A DNA stretch of 64,000 nt, taken from the NCBI RefSeq assembly GCF_900105165.1, contig NZ_LT629740.1, forward strand, positions 1,426,001-1,490,000. The letters are read 5' to 3'. Position 1 is the first letter of the stretch. Every line of letters starts with the position of its first letter. The translations under genes and the position numbers were made by a program. This document shows, one piece after another, positions 27,475-36,461 of the stretch. The notes beneath the pieces were generated by a model. The model had not been told where the DNA came from and did no database searches. It saw only the letters and a list, made by a program, of their open reading frames with translations. The stretch is from Mucilaginibacter mallensis. GTDB taxonomy: Bacteria; Bacteroidota; Bacteroidia; Sphingobacteriales; Sphingobacteriaceae.

Positions 27475-27735
27475 TTGCGGTTGCTGCATTTTTGTTATGT
27501 TCTTGGTTTCTATCAACACCATAAACTCCAAGGGGCCGCCTTCTTTACCACACCCGAAACATTTAAAGATATTTTTAGCCGGTGCTACCATAAAGGAAGC
27601 CGCATTATCCTGATGAAAGGGGCAATTACCCTTTAATACGTTCCTGCTTTCCCGGAGCAATACATACCCGGATACAATTTTAACCAGGTCGGCGTTAATT
27701 TGAACAGAAGAGACGTTGGTATTTATAGAAGACAT
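27469..27735 (-). CDS. Free-standing CHC2 zinc-finger mini-protein (DnaG N-terminal-like)
   Basis: 88 residues, essentially only the zinc-binding domain of bacterial primase. VQINADLVKIVSGYVLLRES corresponds to the DnaG N-terminus. It is followed by CPFHQDN and FKCFGCGKEGG, giving the CxxH...CxxC ligand set, and then a short helix. DnaG itself is about 600 residues or more, so the catalytic TOPRIM part is absent. The ending is a clean stop, with no decayed primase sequence beyond it in the overlapping carbamoyltransferase gene. It converges on and overlaps that gene by six bases. It could bind single-stranded DNA or be a remnant of a mobile-element primase. The role is not known. Confidence 0.8.
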   Translation of the reverse strand: MSSINTNVSSVQINADLVKIVSGYVLLRESRNVLKGNCPFHQDNAASFMVAPAKNIFKCFGCGKEGGPLEFMVLIETKNITKMQQPQL

Positions 27736-27883
27736 ATAATGTAAAAACAGATTATACGGTTCAAATAGCTAAAAGATATAGTTAAAACGCTATTGTTGAA
27801 AATTCAGGGTTATCAACATTGTAAGACTGCACCTTCGGACTGATTGACGCTGGCTGACCGTATAAATACATTAATTTCAAATA

Positions 27884-27900
27884 CGAACAATTGGTGTTCG
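27884..27900. promoter_or_regulatory. Operator-like palindrome upstream of the permease gene
   Basis: CGAACA (27884-27889) and TGTTCG (27895-27900) form a perfect inverted repeat with a 5-base spacer, in the 286-base gap between the divergent zinc-finger and permease genes. It fits a dimeric regulator site; no candidate regulator is adjacent. Confidence 0.35.
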
Positions 27901-28021
27901 CTTCCGTTACAATCAGACTTGTAGTAAAAGTGTTAATTTTTTGAAAATCAAATGTTTATTGTTTTGGCTTGTGTTTTGGTATTTTTAATTCCATTAATTT
28001 TTTATTTCAAAGCCGGTTATC

Positions 28022-30409
28022 ATGTTAAAGAGCTATTTGAAAATTGCCTGGAGGAATTTAAGGAAGAACAAACTATATGCTGTTATAAATATTACGGGTT
28101 TAACGATAGGCATTGTCAGCTGTCTTTTAATCGGTGTCTACATCAGGCACGAATTGAGCTATGACCGTTTCAATGAAAATGCCGATAAAATTGTGCGTGT
28201 TACCATGGAATTTAACCATGGCGGAGGATCCCAAAAGTTTGCTTTCACAGGTACTAAGGTCGGCCCCCAGTTTAAAAGGACATTTCCGGAGATCGCTGAC
28301 TACGTACGGCTATATAAATGGCCAAGGATTGTAAGCTACAATAACCTGTTATTCAAAGAAAATAATTTTGTTTATGCAGAGCCTTCTTTTTTTAAAATAT
28401 TCTCTTTTAAACTAAAAGAAGGCGATATCATTGATGCGTTAAGCTCACCGGATAAGATTGTTATTACTGAAACTATTGCTAAAAAATACTTCAATGATGA
28501 GGATCCAATCGGGAAAATCCTAAAGGTTGGCGATAAGAATTTCAGGGTTTCTGCTATTGCCGCTGACGCGCCGTCAAATTCTCAGATCAGGTTTGATTTT
28601 TTAGTGCCCTTTAACACGCTGGATCAGGCTAAGAAAGAACAATATTACGGTGCCAATTATACCACTTACCTGTTGCTGAAAGAGAAAGGGCAAATATCAT
28701 CTTTACAAACAAAGATAAGCGCCTACATGAAAATGGTAGACAGGGATGAACTTAACCTGACAGGGAGCCAATTTGTACGTCTTTATATCGAACCCTTAAC
28801 AAAGGTTCACTTATATTCAAACCTGCCGGGTGATGCAGAGCCAAACGGCAGCATTGTTTATATCTACATATTAATTGTTGTAGCCATATTGATACTGGTT
28901 ATTGCCTGTGTTAATTATGTAAACCTTGCAATTGCCCAATCGGCCGGGCGTGGGGCCGAAATCAGTATCCGGAAGGTGATGGGAGCGGGCAGGCTACAAT
29001 TATTCACACAATTTATAGGCGAAGCATTAATGGTAGCAACCATAGGGATAGTACTGGCTATTGGTATCGCTTATATTGCATTGCCCTATTTTAATCAACT
29101 TTCAGGGATGCAGTTTAGCTATGCTGTGTTCTTTAACCCGGTAATCATGGTCAGCCTTGTGCTTTTAGCGCTAATTATCGGCTTGTTTGCCGGGGCATAT
29201 CCGGCGTTGTTATTAGCAAATATCAGGTTATCGAAAATACTAAAAGCAGGGTTTTCCTTTACTTCCGGTAAAAGCACCCGCGGGTCGTTGATTATTTTCC
29301 AGTTTGTTATTTCCATCTTTTTGATCATTACTACTGTGATCATATTACAGCAGTTGTCCTTTATCCGCAATAAGGATATTGGCTATAATAAAAGTAATGT
29401 GATGGTTGTACCCGTTGGTTATGAAATGATGCCACAGATGGACGGGCTTAAAAAACAGCTGGCTAATATACCCGGGGTTGAGAGCGTAGCAGCTGCAAAT
29501 AATGAACCGGTAAATGTAATGTGGGGTGATGCCATAAAAACAGATGATGGCAAAAGCCTTACCGTAAACGCGCTGCCCATGGATGAGGACTTTATAAAAA
29601 CCATGCAGCTGAAAATAATTGCAGGAAGTGATTTTACATATTCGGATGTTTTGCAGATGGATGATACCACCAATAACCATAAAAACTTCCATTACACCTT
29701 TATACTCAATGAATCGGCTGCAAGAGCTTTAGGGTGGACACCTGAGCAGGCCATAGGAAAGAAAATTTCGAAAGATGCGCCGGGTGTGGTAAAGGCGGTA
29801 GTGAAAGACTTTAATTTTAAATCCCTTCATATGCCCATCAGCCCATTGCTGCTGTTTTTGGATCATAACCAATCTCAAGACCTGTTTGTGCGGATAAATG
29901 CTAACCAAACTTCAGCTGTTATTCAGGCTATACAAAGCCTTTGGAAGCAACGGGTGCAAAACCGTCCGTTTGAATATAAATTTCTGGATGATGATTTCGA
30001 TGCACTCTATCGTACAGAACAGCGTACTGCCGGTGTTTTTTCAACCTTTTCGGCTTTAGCCATATTACTTGCCTGTATGGGGCTGTTTGCCATTACGGCG
30101 TTTTCTGTAGTACAGCGAACAAAAGAGATTGGTATCAGAAAAGTACTCGGTGCAAATGTATCATCCATTGTTTTACTGATCTCTAAAGACTTTTTGTTCA
30201 TGGTGATTATTGCCATGGCAATTGCTTCACCAATAGCCTGGTATATGTCGGCTCAATGGTTGCAGGGGTTTGCTTATCGCATACATATTTATTGGTGGGT
30301 ATTCGCCTCAGCCGGCATTGTCTCCTTAATGGTCGCGGCAATCACGGTAAGCGTACAAGCTATTAAGGCAGCATTAGCCAACCCGGTTGATAGTTTGAAA
30401 AGCGAGTAG
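28022..30409 (+). CDS. MacB/FtsX-type ABC transporter permease (orphan)
   Basis: 795 residues of the Bacteroidota double-FtsX type. The start MLKSYLKIAWRNLRKNKLYAVINITGL is typical. The first helix (about 20-42) is followed by a large MacB-like periplasmic domain (about 45-270), three helices with EISIRKVMGAGRLQLF between them, a fourth near 425-445, a second periplasmic domain, and a final FtsX unit with RTKEIGIRKVLGANVSSIV. Such permeases do not pass substrate through the membrane but transmit force to the periplasm, for lipoprotein or peptide export and signalling. No ATPase gene is adjacent, so it must use one from elsewhere. It looks unrelated to the glycan genes around it. Confidence 0.9.
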   Translation: MLKSYLKIAWRNLRKNKLYAVINITGLTIGIVSCLLIGVYIRHELSYDRFNENADKIVRVTMEFNHGGGSQKFAFTGTKVGPQFKRTFPEIADYVRLYKWPRIVSYNNLLFKENNFVYAEPSFFKIFSFKLKEGDIIDALSSPDKIVITETIAKKYFNDEDPIGKILKVGDKNFRVSAIAADAPSNSQIRFDFLVPFNTLDQAKKEQYYGANYTTYLLLKEKGQISSLQTKISAYMKMVDRDELNLTGSQFVRLYIEPLTKVHLYSNLPGDAEPNGSIVYIYILIVVAILILVIACVNYVNLAIAQSAGRGAEISIRKVMGAGRLQLFTQFIGEALMVATIGIVLAIGIAYIALPYFNQLSGMQFSYAVFFNPVIMVSLVLLALIIGLFAGAYPALLLANIRLSKILKAGFSFTSGKSTRGSLIIFQFVISIFLIITTVIILQQLSFIRNKDIGYNKSNVMVVPVGYEMMPQMDGLKKQLANIPGVESVAAANNEPVNVMWGDAIKTDDGKSLTVNALPMDEDFIKTMQLKIIAGSDFTYSDVLQMDDTTNNHKNFHYTFILNESAARALGWTPEQAIGKKISKDAPGVVKAVVKDFNFKSLHMPISPLLLFLDHNQSQDLFVRINANQTSAVIQAIQSLWKQRVQNRPFEYKFLDDDFDALYRTEQRTAGVFSTFSALAILLACMGLFAITAFSVVQRTKEIGIRKVLGANVSSIVLLISKDFLFMVIIAMAIASPIAWYMSAQWLQGFAYRIHIYWWVFASAGIVSLMVAAITVSVQAIKAALANPVDSLKSE

Positions 30410-30583
30410 GCAGCCATTTTTTTCAGACAAGGGAATGCGAAGATAGTAGTGGAGATGAATAAGCAAACAGTTAATTCCGTAACACTTTGCCCATATTAAT
30501 TATTGGTTGAAATTTCCCCTAATTGCCTATATAGCCAGTGCTCCAAAACACAGGGAACAGCCCGGTTAAGCTTCATTGAATAT

Positions 30584-30611
30584 CCCTCCAAAGTTTTAAA
30601 AACTTTGAGGG
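30584..30611. other. Hairpin behind the permease gene
   Basis: CCCTCCAAAGTT and AACTTTGAGGG pair with a single bulged C and a 5-base A/T loop. No strong T-run follows on either strand. It could be a weak transcript end for the permease or one of the small dispersed palindromes common in this group. Confidence 0.4.
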
Positions 30612-30698
30612 CAAAACAGCACAAGGCTGCTAATAAAAAGATAATATAATTTTAAATCTGTCTTATTATAAGAGTGTTATACTTACACAATAAAACAG

Positions 30699-30950
30699 AT
30701 GGCTCTTATCCCTTTCCCCATAAACACGTTTAAGCATTTTCAAACCTGCCTGCCTGATATACTGGAGGAGGAAATATCGCGTGCATCCATCAGGCTCAGA
30801 CTTCACAATAACCCGCAAACAGACGAAGAACGCAGGTTATATCAGGAGGAACTGGATAGACTTAGCGCCTTAAAATACATCAGCCAGTTACGAAAAGGGA
30901 AGTTAAGCCCGCATGATTTTCGCCTAAAGGTTGAGTTGACTGCTTTATAA
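30699..30950 (+). CDS. Hypothetical protein, 83 residues
   Basis: A small open frame with ATG 30699 and TAA, in an otherwise empty 700-base gap. The product is soluble and charged, with a helical, possibly coiled-coil middle (DEERRLYQEELDRLSALKYISQ) and no signal peptide or membrane segment. I recognise no family. The amino acid composition and codon use look like those of neighbouring genes, which favours a real gene. It is immediately followed by a 115-base imperfect palindrome. Confidence 0.5.
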   Translation: MALIPFPINTFKHFQTCLPDILEEEISRASIRLRLHNNPQTDEERRLYQEELDRLSALKYISQLRKGKLSPHDFRLKVELTAL

Positions 30951-30962
30951 ATATGGCCCACT

Positions 30963-31077
30963 AGTGTCGTGTCAATCATAAAATGTCGCTAGTCATAAGC
31001 CTAAAGTCTTGAGCCAAAATTCAAAAAGAACAAAATTTGGCTTTAGACTTTAGACTAAAGGCTGTTGACTTGACACT
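30963..31077. repeat. 115-base imperfect palindrome with terminal inverted repeats
   Basis: The ends AGTGTCGTGTCAA (from 30963) and TTGACTTGACACT (to 31077) are inverted repeats with two mismatches. Inside, CTAAAGTCTTGAGCCAAAATT pairs imperfectly with AAATTTGGCTTTAGACTTTAG. The element lies between the 83-residue gene and the convergent GH43 gene and has no coding capacity. It could be a bidirectional terminator or a miniature inverted-repeat element; I see no clear flanking target duplication. Confidence 0.55.
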
Positions 31078-31115
31078 AATTGTTATTGGTTTCAACTTAT
31101 AAGCTGTACTTAAGC

Positions 31116-32108
31116 CTATTGTTTATTGCTCTTCAAGCCAGTTTGCACCACCATTTGGATCGATCCGTCGGCATTAAAATATAGCTTATCCACACAGATA
31201 GAACGGAGATTTCCCTGTCCCGAAAGTACATCGTTGTGATAAAATGCATACCATTGGCCTTTATATTCTGCCACCGAGCCATGGTTTGTGCCACTCCCTG
31301 TTGAACCTAAATAAACACCTCCGTAAGTCCAGGGGCCCAAAGGGCTTTTACTGGTGGCATAATTCAAGCGGTTAGCGTCTTTTCCATCTTCTCTATTGTT
31401 ATCGGCATAAGTGAGATAATATACTCCCTTTCTTTTAAACACCCACGTAGCTTCATGAAAATCCTTTAACCCCTCCATAGGTGCTAAGGGTTGGGCCAAT
31501 TCAGTCATATTGTCTTTCAATTTTGCCCCAACGCATCTGCCGCCGCCGCCATAATAAAAATAAGCTTGTCCGTCATCGTCAACAAAAACATTAGGGTCAA
31601 TCATCGCGAAACTGTCGTTGCCTAAGTCGAGGTATCCTTGCGGAACAAAATCACTTGCCGGCTTTTTGCTTGTCGCAATTCCAACTTGCCAGGTTTTGTT
31701 CCAATCGGTTCCGCTAGGGTGTGGGAAATAAAAATAATAGGTGCCATTTTTATAAACGCAATCTGGTGCCCACATAAAGCCACCTTCTTTGCGTCCCCAT
31801 GAAATTTGACTGGAATTCAATATCTCACCGTGATCTTTCCAGTGTACCATATCATCAGTCGAAAAAACATGGTATTTGTCCATTAAATCACACCCGCGGG
31901 GTGGATCAACATCATGTGACGGATAAACATATAAGCGGCCATCCGGAAATACCCTTGCAGAGGGATCTGCAGTATATATATCCCTGATAAATGGATTTTC
32001 TGCCAATTGGGATTTAGTAACTGACTTTTGTGCCTTGCATTCTGAAAATATTGTTGCAGCAACAAATAAAAGAACAGCGGTTTTTTTTAGAGAAATGGTC
32101 TTGTACAT
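31116..32108 (-). CDS. GH43 family glycosidase (arabinofuranosidase/xylosidase type)
   Basis: 330 residues: an N-terminal export signal (about 1-26) and a five-bladed propeller. The three GH43 catalytic carboxylates can be placed: Asp48 (base) in YTADPSARV, Asp171 (pKa modulator) in AMIDPNVFVD, and Glu219 (acid) in DFHEATWVFKR. Family members release alpha-L-arabinofuranose, beta-xylose or galactose from plant polysaccharides; the subfamily cannot be set by eye. There is no second sandwich domain. A cysteine at residue 24 could be a lipoprotein site, but the lipobox is poor. It is divergent from the GH92 gene and convergent with the 83-residue gene, so it is a single-gene unit. Confidence 0.9.
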   Translation of the reverse strand: MYKTISLKKTAVLLFVAATIFSECKAQKSVTKSQLAENPFIRDIYTADPSARVFPDGRLYVYPSHDVDPPRGCDLMDKYHVFSTDDMVHWKDHGEILNSSQISWGRKEGGFMWAPDCVYKNGTYYFYFPHPSGTDWNKTWQVGIATSKKPASDFVPQGYLDLGNDSFAMIDPNVFVDDDGQAYFYYGGGGRCVGAKLKDNMTELAQPLAPMEGLKDFHEATWVFKRKGVYYLTYADNNREDGKDANRLNYATSKSPLGPWTYGGVYLGSTGSGTNHGSVAEYKGQWYAFYHNDVLSGQGNLRSICVDKLYFNADGSIQMVVQTGLKSNKQ

Positions 32109-32462
32109 ATTTGAACTTAATAACTTGGTTTTATAATGAAGGTATAAGAATACTATTCATGTGTAATATGCGCAAATAACGTTTTGCAGCATAAAAAAGA
32201 ATTAATTAAACATTAATTCAGTGATAAACCTTGAAAACAGCAACGATTTCGTAAATAAAAAAATAAAATGGGGCAGAGTTTATTTATGTGGTTTTTATGA
32301 TCTTAGCCTGCCGTTTGTATGTAACTAATCTGATACGGACAAACTTTTACAATTGAATTCACACTAATTAAGCTTTAATTATTATCTAATTAAGCATTAA
32401 GGCCTTGATTTGTGGTTAACGTTTAAACAAAACGACTAACCATAACCAGTTTTAACTTAGTA
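32109..32462. promoter_or_regulatory. Divergent GH43/GH92 promoter region with repeated ATTAARCWTTAA motif
   Basis: This 354-base AT-rich gap must carry both promoters. CTAATTAAGCWTTAA occurs twice in direct orientation at 32364-32378 and 32386-32400, exactly 22 bases apart. A third copy of the core (ATTAAACATTAA) is at 32205-32216. The core recurs at 36570-36581, before the SGNH/hydrolase fusion gene. These are candidate binding sites of a shared PUL regulator. I find no clean TAnnTTTG element. Confidence 0.45.
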
Positions 32463-34721
32463 ATGAAATCACTGTACAAGAAAAGAATTCGTCTTAGCTT
32501 AATATTTATTGTCATTTTTTTAACCGGTATTATTCCTGTTGTAAAAGCGCAAAGCAGTAAAAGCCACCATTTAACATCTTATGTCGACCCTTATATAGGT
32601 GCTGGCGGTCATGGCCATGTATTTATAGGCGCGAGCGTGCCATTCGGCGCGGTGCAGTTAGGCCCCGAAAATTTTTATAAGGGATGGGATTGGTGCTCGG
32701 GCTATCATTATGGTGATAGTGTTTTAATTGGATTTGCCCATACCCATTTAAGCGGAACCGGTATAGGTGACCTGGCGGATATACTGATCATGCCCTACAC
32801 CGGCACGGTAAAAACAGATAAAGGTCAGGAAACAGTCCCCGGCAGTGGCTATGCATCTCATTATTCACACAAAAATGAGCAGGTTAGGCCTGGTTATTAT
32901 GCTGTTAAACTGGATGCATCGGGCATTAAAGTTGAATTGACTGCTACTGAAAGAGTAGGCTTTCATCAGTATCATTTCCCTGCAGGTAAAGAAGCACACG
33001 TTATTATCGATCTAAAGGAAGGAGTAAACGACAAAAGCACTGCTACATTTATTAAGCAGGTAGATCAATACACCATTGAGGGATATCGTTTTTCAAAAGG
33101 ATGGGCAAAAAACCAGTGGCTGTTCTTTGCCATACGCTCATCTGAACCCTTGCCGGATTTTAAGGTATATGATGACAATAAATTACTGCAAGGCAATAGC
33201 GGAAGCGGTTTAGCAATCAAAGGGTTGATCAGCTTTAATGCTGCGCCTTCAATTCTTAAATTAAAAGTGGGCATTTCACCGGTAAGTTCGGCAAATGCGC
33301 TGGCAAATATTGACGCGGAAATACCCGGATGGGATTTTCAGAAAGTAGCAAAGGCTGCTGATGCGAAATGGAATAAGGAATTGGCAAAAATTTCTATTGA
33401 AACCAAGGACAATACCAACAGACGCATTTTTTACACTTCCTTATTTCATGCCATGATCGATCCTGCTTTGTTTAATGATCATAATGGCGATTATAGAGGT
33501 ACAGACAAAAAGGTATATCACCATGCGGCTTTTGATAATTATACCGTTTTTTCGCTTTGGGATACTTATCGTGCCGAGAATCCGCTTTTTGATATCCTTC
33601 AACCCAAAAGAGCAGGCGACATGATCAATACCATGCTGGCTATTTACCAGCAACAAGGTAAACTGCCTATCTGGCATTTGATGGGTAATGAAACCGGGAC
33701 GATGGTGGGTATCAGCAGTATGCAGGTGGTTGCCGAGGCTTATTTAAAAGGAATTAAGGGATTTGACGCCGGTAAAGCTTACGAAGCAGAAAAAGGGACT
33801 GCCATGTCTGATTCATTAGGTATGCTATATGTAAAAAACTTCAAACCGATACCTACTGATAAGCAAAGCCGGTCAGTAGCCAAAGGCTTGGAATATGCAG
33901 TTAGCGATGGCAGCATCGCCCTGATGGCTAAAAGAATGGGTAAAACAGCCGACTATAATTATTTCATGAAACGGAGTAAAAATTACCAGCTTTACTTTGA
34001 CCAGGCAGACCAGTTTTTTAAGGGTAAATTATCAGATGGCAGCTGGACTCCCGGTTTTAGTCCGCTCAAAAGCAAAAATGATTTATATGCGGAAGGGAAT
34101 GCCTGGCAATACCTGTGGCTGGTACCGCAAGATGTTCCGGGGCTTATTTCGCTGCTGGGTGGCGATGAGTCATTTAATAAAAAGCTGGATGAGTTTTTTC
34201 AGATCAAATCAACCGAAGAAGATGGTTTGGCCGATCTGACTGGCTTGATAGGCCAGTATGCGCACGGTAACGAACCCAGCCACCATGTGGCTTATTTGTA
34301 TACCTATAGCGGGCAGCAATGGAAAACAGCCGAAAAGGTAAGATATATTATGAAAGAGTTTTACCTGGCTAACACTGACGGGATTATTGGTAATGAGGAT
34401 TGCGGGCAAATGTCGGCCTGGTATATTTTTTCATCGCTGGGATTTTACCCGGTGTTTCCAGCCTCTGAAACCTATGTTATTGGTAGTCCTTTATTTGATA
34501 AAGCCTCGATTAACCTCGATAACGGTAAAAAATTCACAGTGGAGGCGATCAATAACAGCCCGGCAAATATCTACATACAAAGCCTGCTATTAAACGGGAA
34601 GAGATATGACAAAAGCTATATTCTTCACCGGGACATTATGAATGGGGGGCTGCTCAAAATAGTTATGGGCAGCAAACCCAATTACAACTTTGGTAAGCTA
34701 CAGGCAAACAGGCCGCAATAA
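32463..34721 (+). CDS. GH92 exo-alpha-mannosidase (first copy)
   Basis: 752 residues with a signal peptide (about 1-29). The N-terminal beta-sandwich starts VDPYIGAGGHGHVFIGASVP, and the (alpha/alpha)6 domain has YTVFSLWDTYRAENPL. The C-terminal active-site motifs are GNEPSHHVAYLY (Glu604) and IGNEDCGQMSAWYIFSSLGFYP (Glu645, Asp646). GH92 enzymes are calcium-dependent, inverting exo-alpha-mannosidases that trim alpha-1,2, 1,3, 1,4 or 1,6 mannose in the periplasm. This copy keeps the usual CGQMSAW motif. It precedes the GH99-like gene by 33 bases, and the pair likely forms one transcript. Confidence 0.93.
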   Translation: MKSLYKKRIRLSLIFIVIFLTGIIPVVKAQSSKSHHLTSYVDPYIGAGGHGHVFIGASVPFGAVQLGPENFYKGWDWCSGYHYGDSVLIGFAHTHLSGTGIGDLADILIMPYTGTVKTDKGQETVPGSGYASHYSHKNEQVRPGYYAVKLDASGIKVELTATERVGFHQYHFPAGKEAHVIIDLKEGVNDKSTATFIKQVDQYTIEGYRFSKGWAKNQWLFFAIRSSEPLPDFKVYDDNKLLQGNSGSGLAIKGLISFNAAPSILKLKVGISPVSSANALANIDAEIPGWDFQKVAKAADAKWNKELAKISIETKDNTNRRIFYTSLFHAMIDPALFNDHNGDYRGTDKKVYHHAAFDNYTVFSLWDTYRAENPLFDILQPKRAGDMINTMLAIYQQQGKLPIWHLMGNETGTMVGISSMQVVAEAYLKGIKGFDAGKAYEAEKGTAMSDSLGMLYVKNFKPIPTDKQSRSVAKGLEYAVSDGSIALMAKRMGKTADYNYFMKRSKNYQLYFDQADQFFKGKLSDGSWTPGFSPLKSKNDLYAEGNAWQYLWLVPQDVPGLISLLGGDESFNKKLDEFFQIKSTEEDGLADLTGLIGQYAHGNEPSHHVAYLYTYSGQQWKTAEKVRYIMKEFYLANTDGIIGNEDCGQMSAWYIFSSLGFYPVFPASETYVIGSPLFDKASINLDNGKKFTVEAINNSPANIYIQSLLLNGKRYDKSYILHRDIMNGGLLKIVMGSKPNYNFGKLQANRPQ

Positions 34722-34754
34722 ACTTTATAAATTATTATTGAAAAATATATCCTG

Positions 34755-36461
34755 ATGATAACTCAACGCAAATCACATATCATAAATAAAAACTCATTAT
34801 TGCTACGGCTGATGCTATCGGTAATATTGAGTGCCGGCATTTTTGTAACCCAGGTCAGCGCGCAAACTGTTGACGCCACCACCATGACCAATAAGGTAAT
34901 GGCCGGTTACCAGGGCTGGTTCCGTACGCCCGGCGATCATGACGGAAACAAGGGATGGGCACACTTGTTTAACTCGGCTGTTCCAAGCCCTGAAAAATTG
35001 GGATTTGATACCTGGCCGGATATGAGTGAACTGAGTACGGGTGAAAAAGCTGCTGTTCCGGGTTTCACCTATTCTGATGGAAGTCAGGCTTATCTTTATA
35101 GCGCTCAAAATCCTAAAACAGTTCTGCGCCATTTTCAGTGGATGAAAACATACGGTATTGATGGTGTATGGTTGTCTGAGTTTTGCGGGCATTTTCCGGG
35201 TGGCGGCGGGCAACGTGACAGTACAGCCGTGCTCACCATTATGCGGAACGTAAGGCGTGCGGCAACGGCTACCGGGCGTACATGGGCTTTTATGTGGGAT
35301 ATGAGCGGATTCGATGGCAGAATGTCAAAAAGCGATGTTTATAATATTATCATCAACCAATGGAAAAAAATGGTTGACGAGGGCGTTACCAGTGATCCGA
35401 GATATATGCACCATAACGGTAAGCCCGTGTTACTGATATGGGGATTTTTCCCGGACCGCCCTGCCTCGCAGCCGGAGTATATGAACCCGGTAATAGATTT
35501 TCTTTTAGCTCCCGGCAAATACCAGGCTACTTTGATAGGTGGGGTTGATCCGAATTGGCGGGCACAGGGCACTCCCGAATTTCAAGCCATGCTGATGAGG
35601 ATGAATGGTTTGCAGCCATGGAGTGTGGGCCGCAGGATTAAAGACCCGGCAACGGGTTATGCTGTGCAAAACACATCGCTATGGGCCGGTGATATTGCAA
35701 AATGTAAAGCTAACAACGTGATATTTATGCCTGTATTTAATTCAGGTACGCACATAGCAGGGCCACCGCCAACGCCTCCGGCTGGTCCGGTGGTGCCCCG
35801 TCGTACCGGCAACTATCTTTGGGAACAATTTGTAGCCGCCTCAAAAACAGGAGTGATCAACAGTGCGTTTGTGGCCATGTTTGATGAGATAAATGAGGGT
35901 ACACAGATCATGAAGATAGAAAATAACCCGCCAACGCAGGCTCCGTTCCTTACCTATGATGGTGCTACCAGCGATTATTACCTGCGTTTGGTAGGTGTGG
36001 GCGCTAAAATGCTGAAAGAGGTAAAACCTATTAGCCCAATTATTCCTATATCACCATTTGATGCTAGCAAATGGTATAAAATAACAAACAGGGCTAGCGG
36101 AATGGGAGTTACTAGCACAGGCTCACAGATCACACAGGCACCGGATGGCATGGATAACGGTATGCAGTGGCAATTGTTATACGATGGGGCCGGGTATTTT
36201 GAAATTAGAAACAGGGCGACCGGCAAGTTACTAAGCAGTAATTCTGCCGTAAACAACAGTCCGGTTACTGTGACGGGTAATACGAATGCCGATAATGTAA
36301 AATGGCATTTGGAGTGGGACGGGACCGGCTATTGCCGTATTAGAAGTAAAAATGGTAATATGGCTATCAGCAATAATGGTTCGGGTACTGCAAATTCAAC
36401 GCTTGTGCAGGTTACTGATGACGCCACAGATAATTTGCGCTGGAAGATAACGCAGCAATAG
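34755..36461 (+). CDS. GH99/GH71-like glycoside hydrolase with ricin-type lectin domain
   Basis: 568 residues: a signal peptide (about 1-37), a TIM-barrel domain (about 45-420) and a C-terminal ricin-B-like beta-trefoil (about 432-567; WYKITNRASGMGV, YFEIRNRATGKLL, YCRIRSKNGNMAI). The barrel has MAGYQGWFRTPGDHDG, HFQWMKTYGIDGVWLSEF and, near the end, MFDEINEGTQI. The last aligns with the NEWHEGTQI motif of endo-alpha-mannosidase GH99, so Glu378 and Glu381 would match its catalytic pair. An endo-acting alpha-mannosidase role fits the GH92 next door but is inferred; annotations of such proteins also include xylosidase/arabinosidase. Confidence 0.8.
   Translation: MITQRKSHIINKNSLLLRLMLSVILSAGIFVTQVSAQTVDATTMTNKVMAGYQGWFRTPGDHDGNKGWAHLFNSAVPSPEKLGFDTWPDMSELSTGEKAAVPGFTYSDGSQAYLYSAQNPKTVLRHFQWMKTYGIDGVWLSEFCGHFPGGGGQRDSTAVLTIMRNVRRAATATGRTWAFMWDMSGFDGRMSKSDVYNIIINQWKKMVDEGVTSDPRYMHHNGKPVLLIWGFFPDRPASQPEYMNPVIDFLLAPGKYQATLIGGVDPNWRAQGTPEFQAMLMRMNGLQPWSVGRRIKDPATGYAVQNTSLWAGDIAKCKANNVIFMPVFNSGTHIAGPPPTPPAGPVVPRRTGNYLWEQFVAASKTGVINSAFVAMFDEINEGTQIMKIENNPPTQAPFLTYDGATSDYYLRLVGVGAKMLKEVKPISPIIPISPFDASKWYKITNRASGMGVTSTGSQITQAPDGMDNGMQWQLLYDGAGYFEIRNRATGKLLSSNSAVNNSPVTVTGNTNADNVKWHLEWDGTGYCRIRSKNGNMAISNNGSGTANSTLVQVTDDATDNLRWKITQQ

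Noticed and set aside
27469..27735. Zinc-finger gene as a simple dnaG pseudogene
   Set aside because: All four zinc ligands are intact, it has a normal start and stop, and no primase remains are found next to it; decay cannot be fully excluded.
27952..28164. 70-codon frame overlapping the start of the permease gene
   Set aside because: Most of it lies out of frame over the conserved permease N-terminus and shows no family features.
32364..32400. Direct repeats considered as a CRISPR start
   Set aside because: Only two short AT-rich units with a 7-base spacer; no array and no cas genes.
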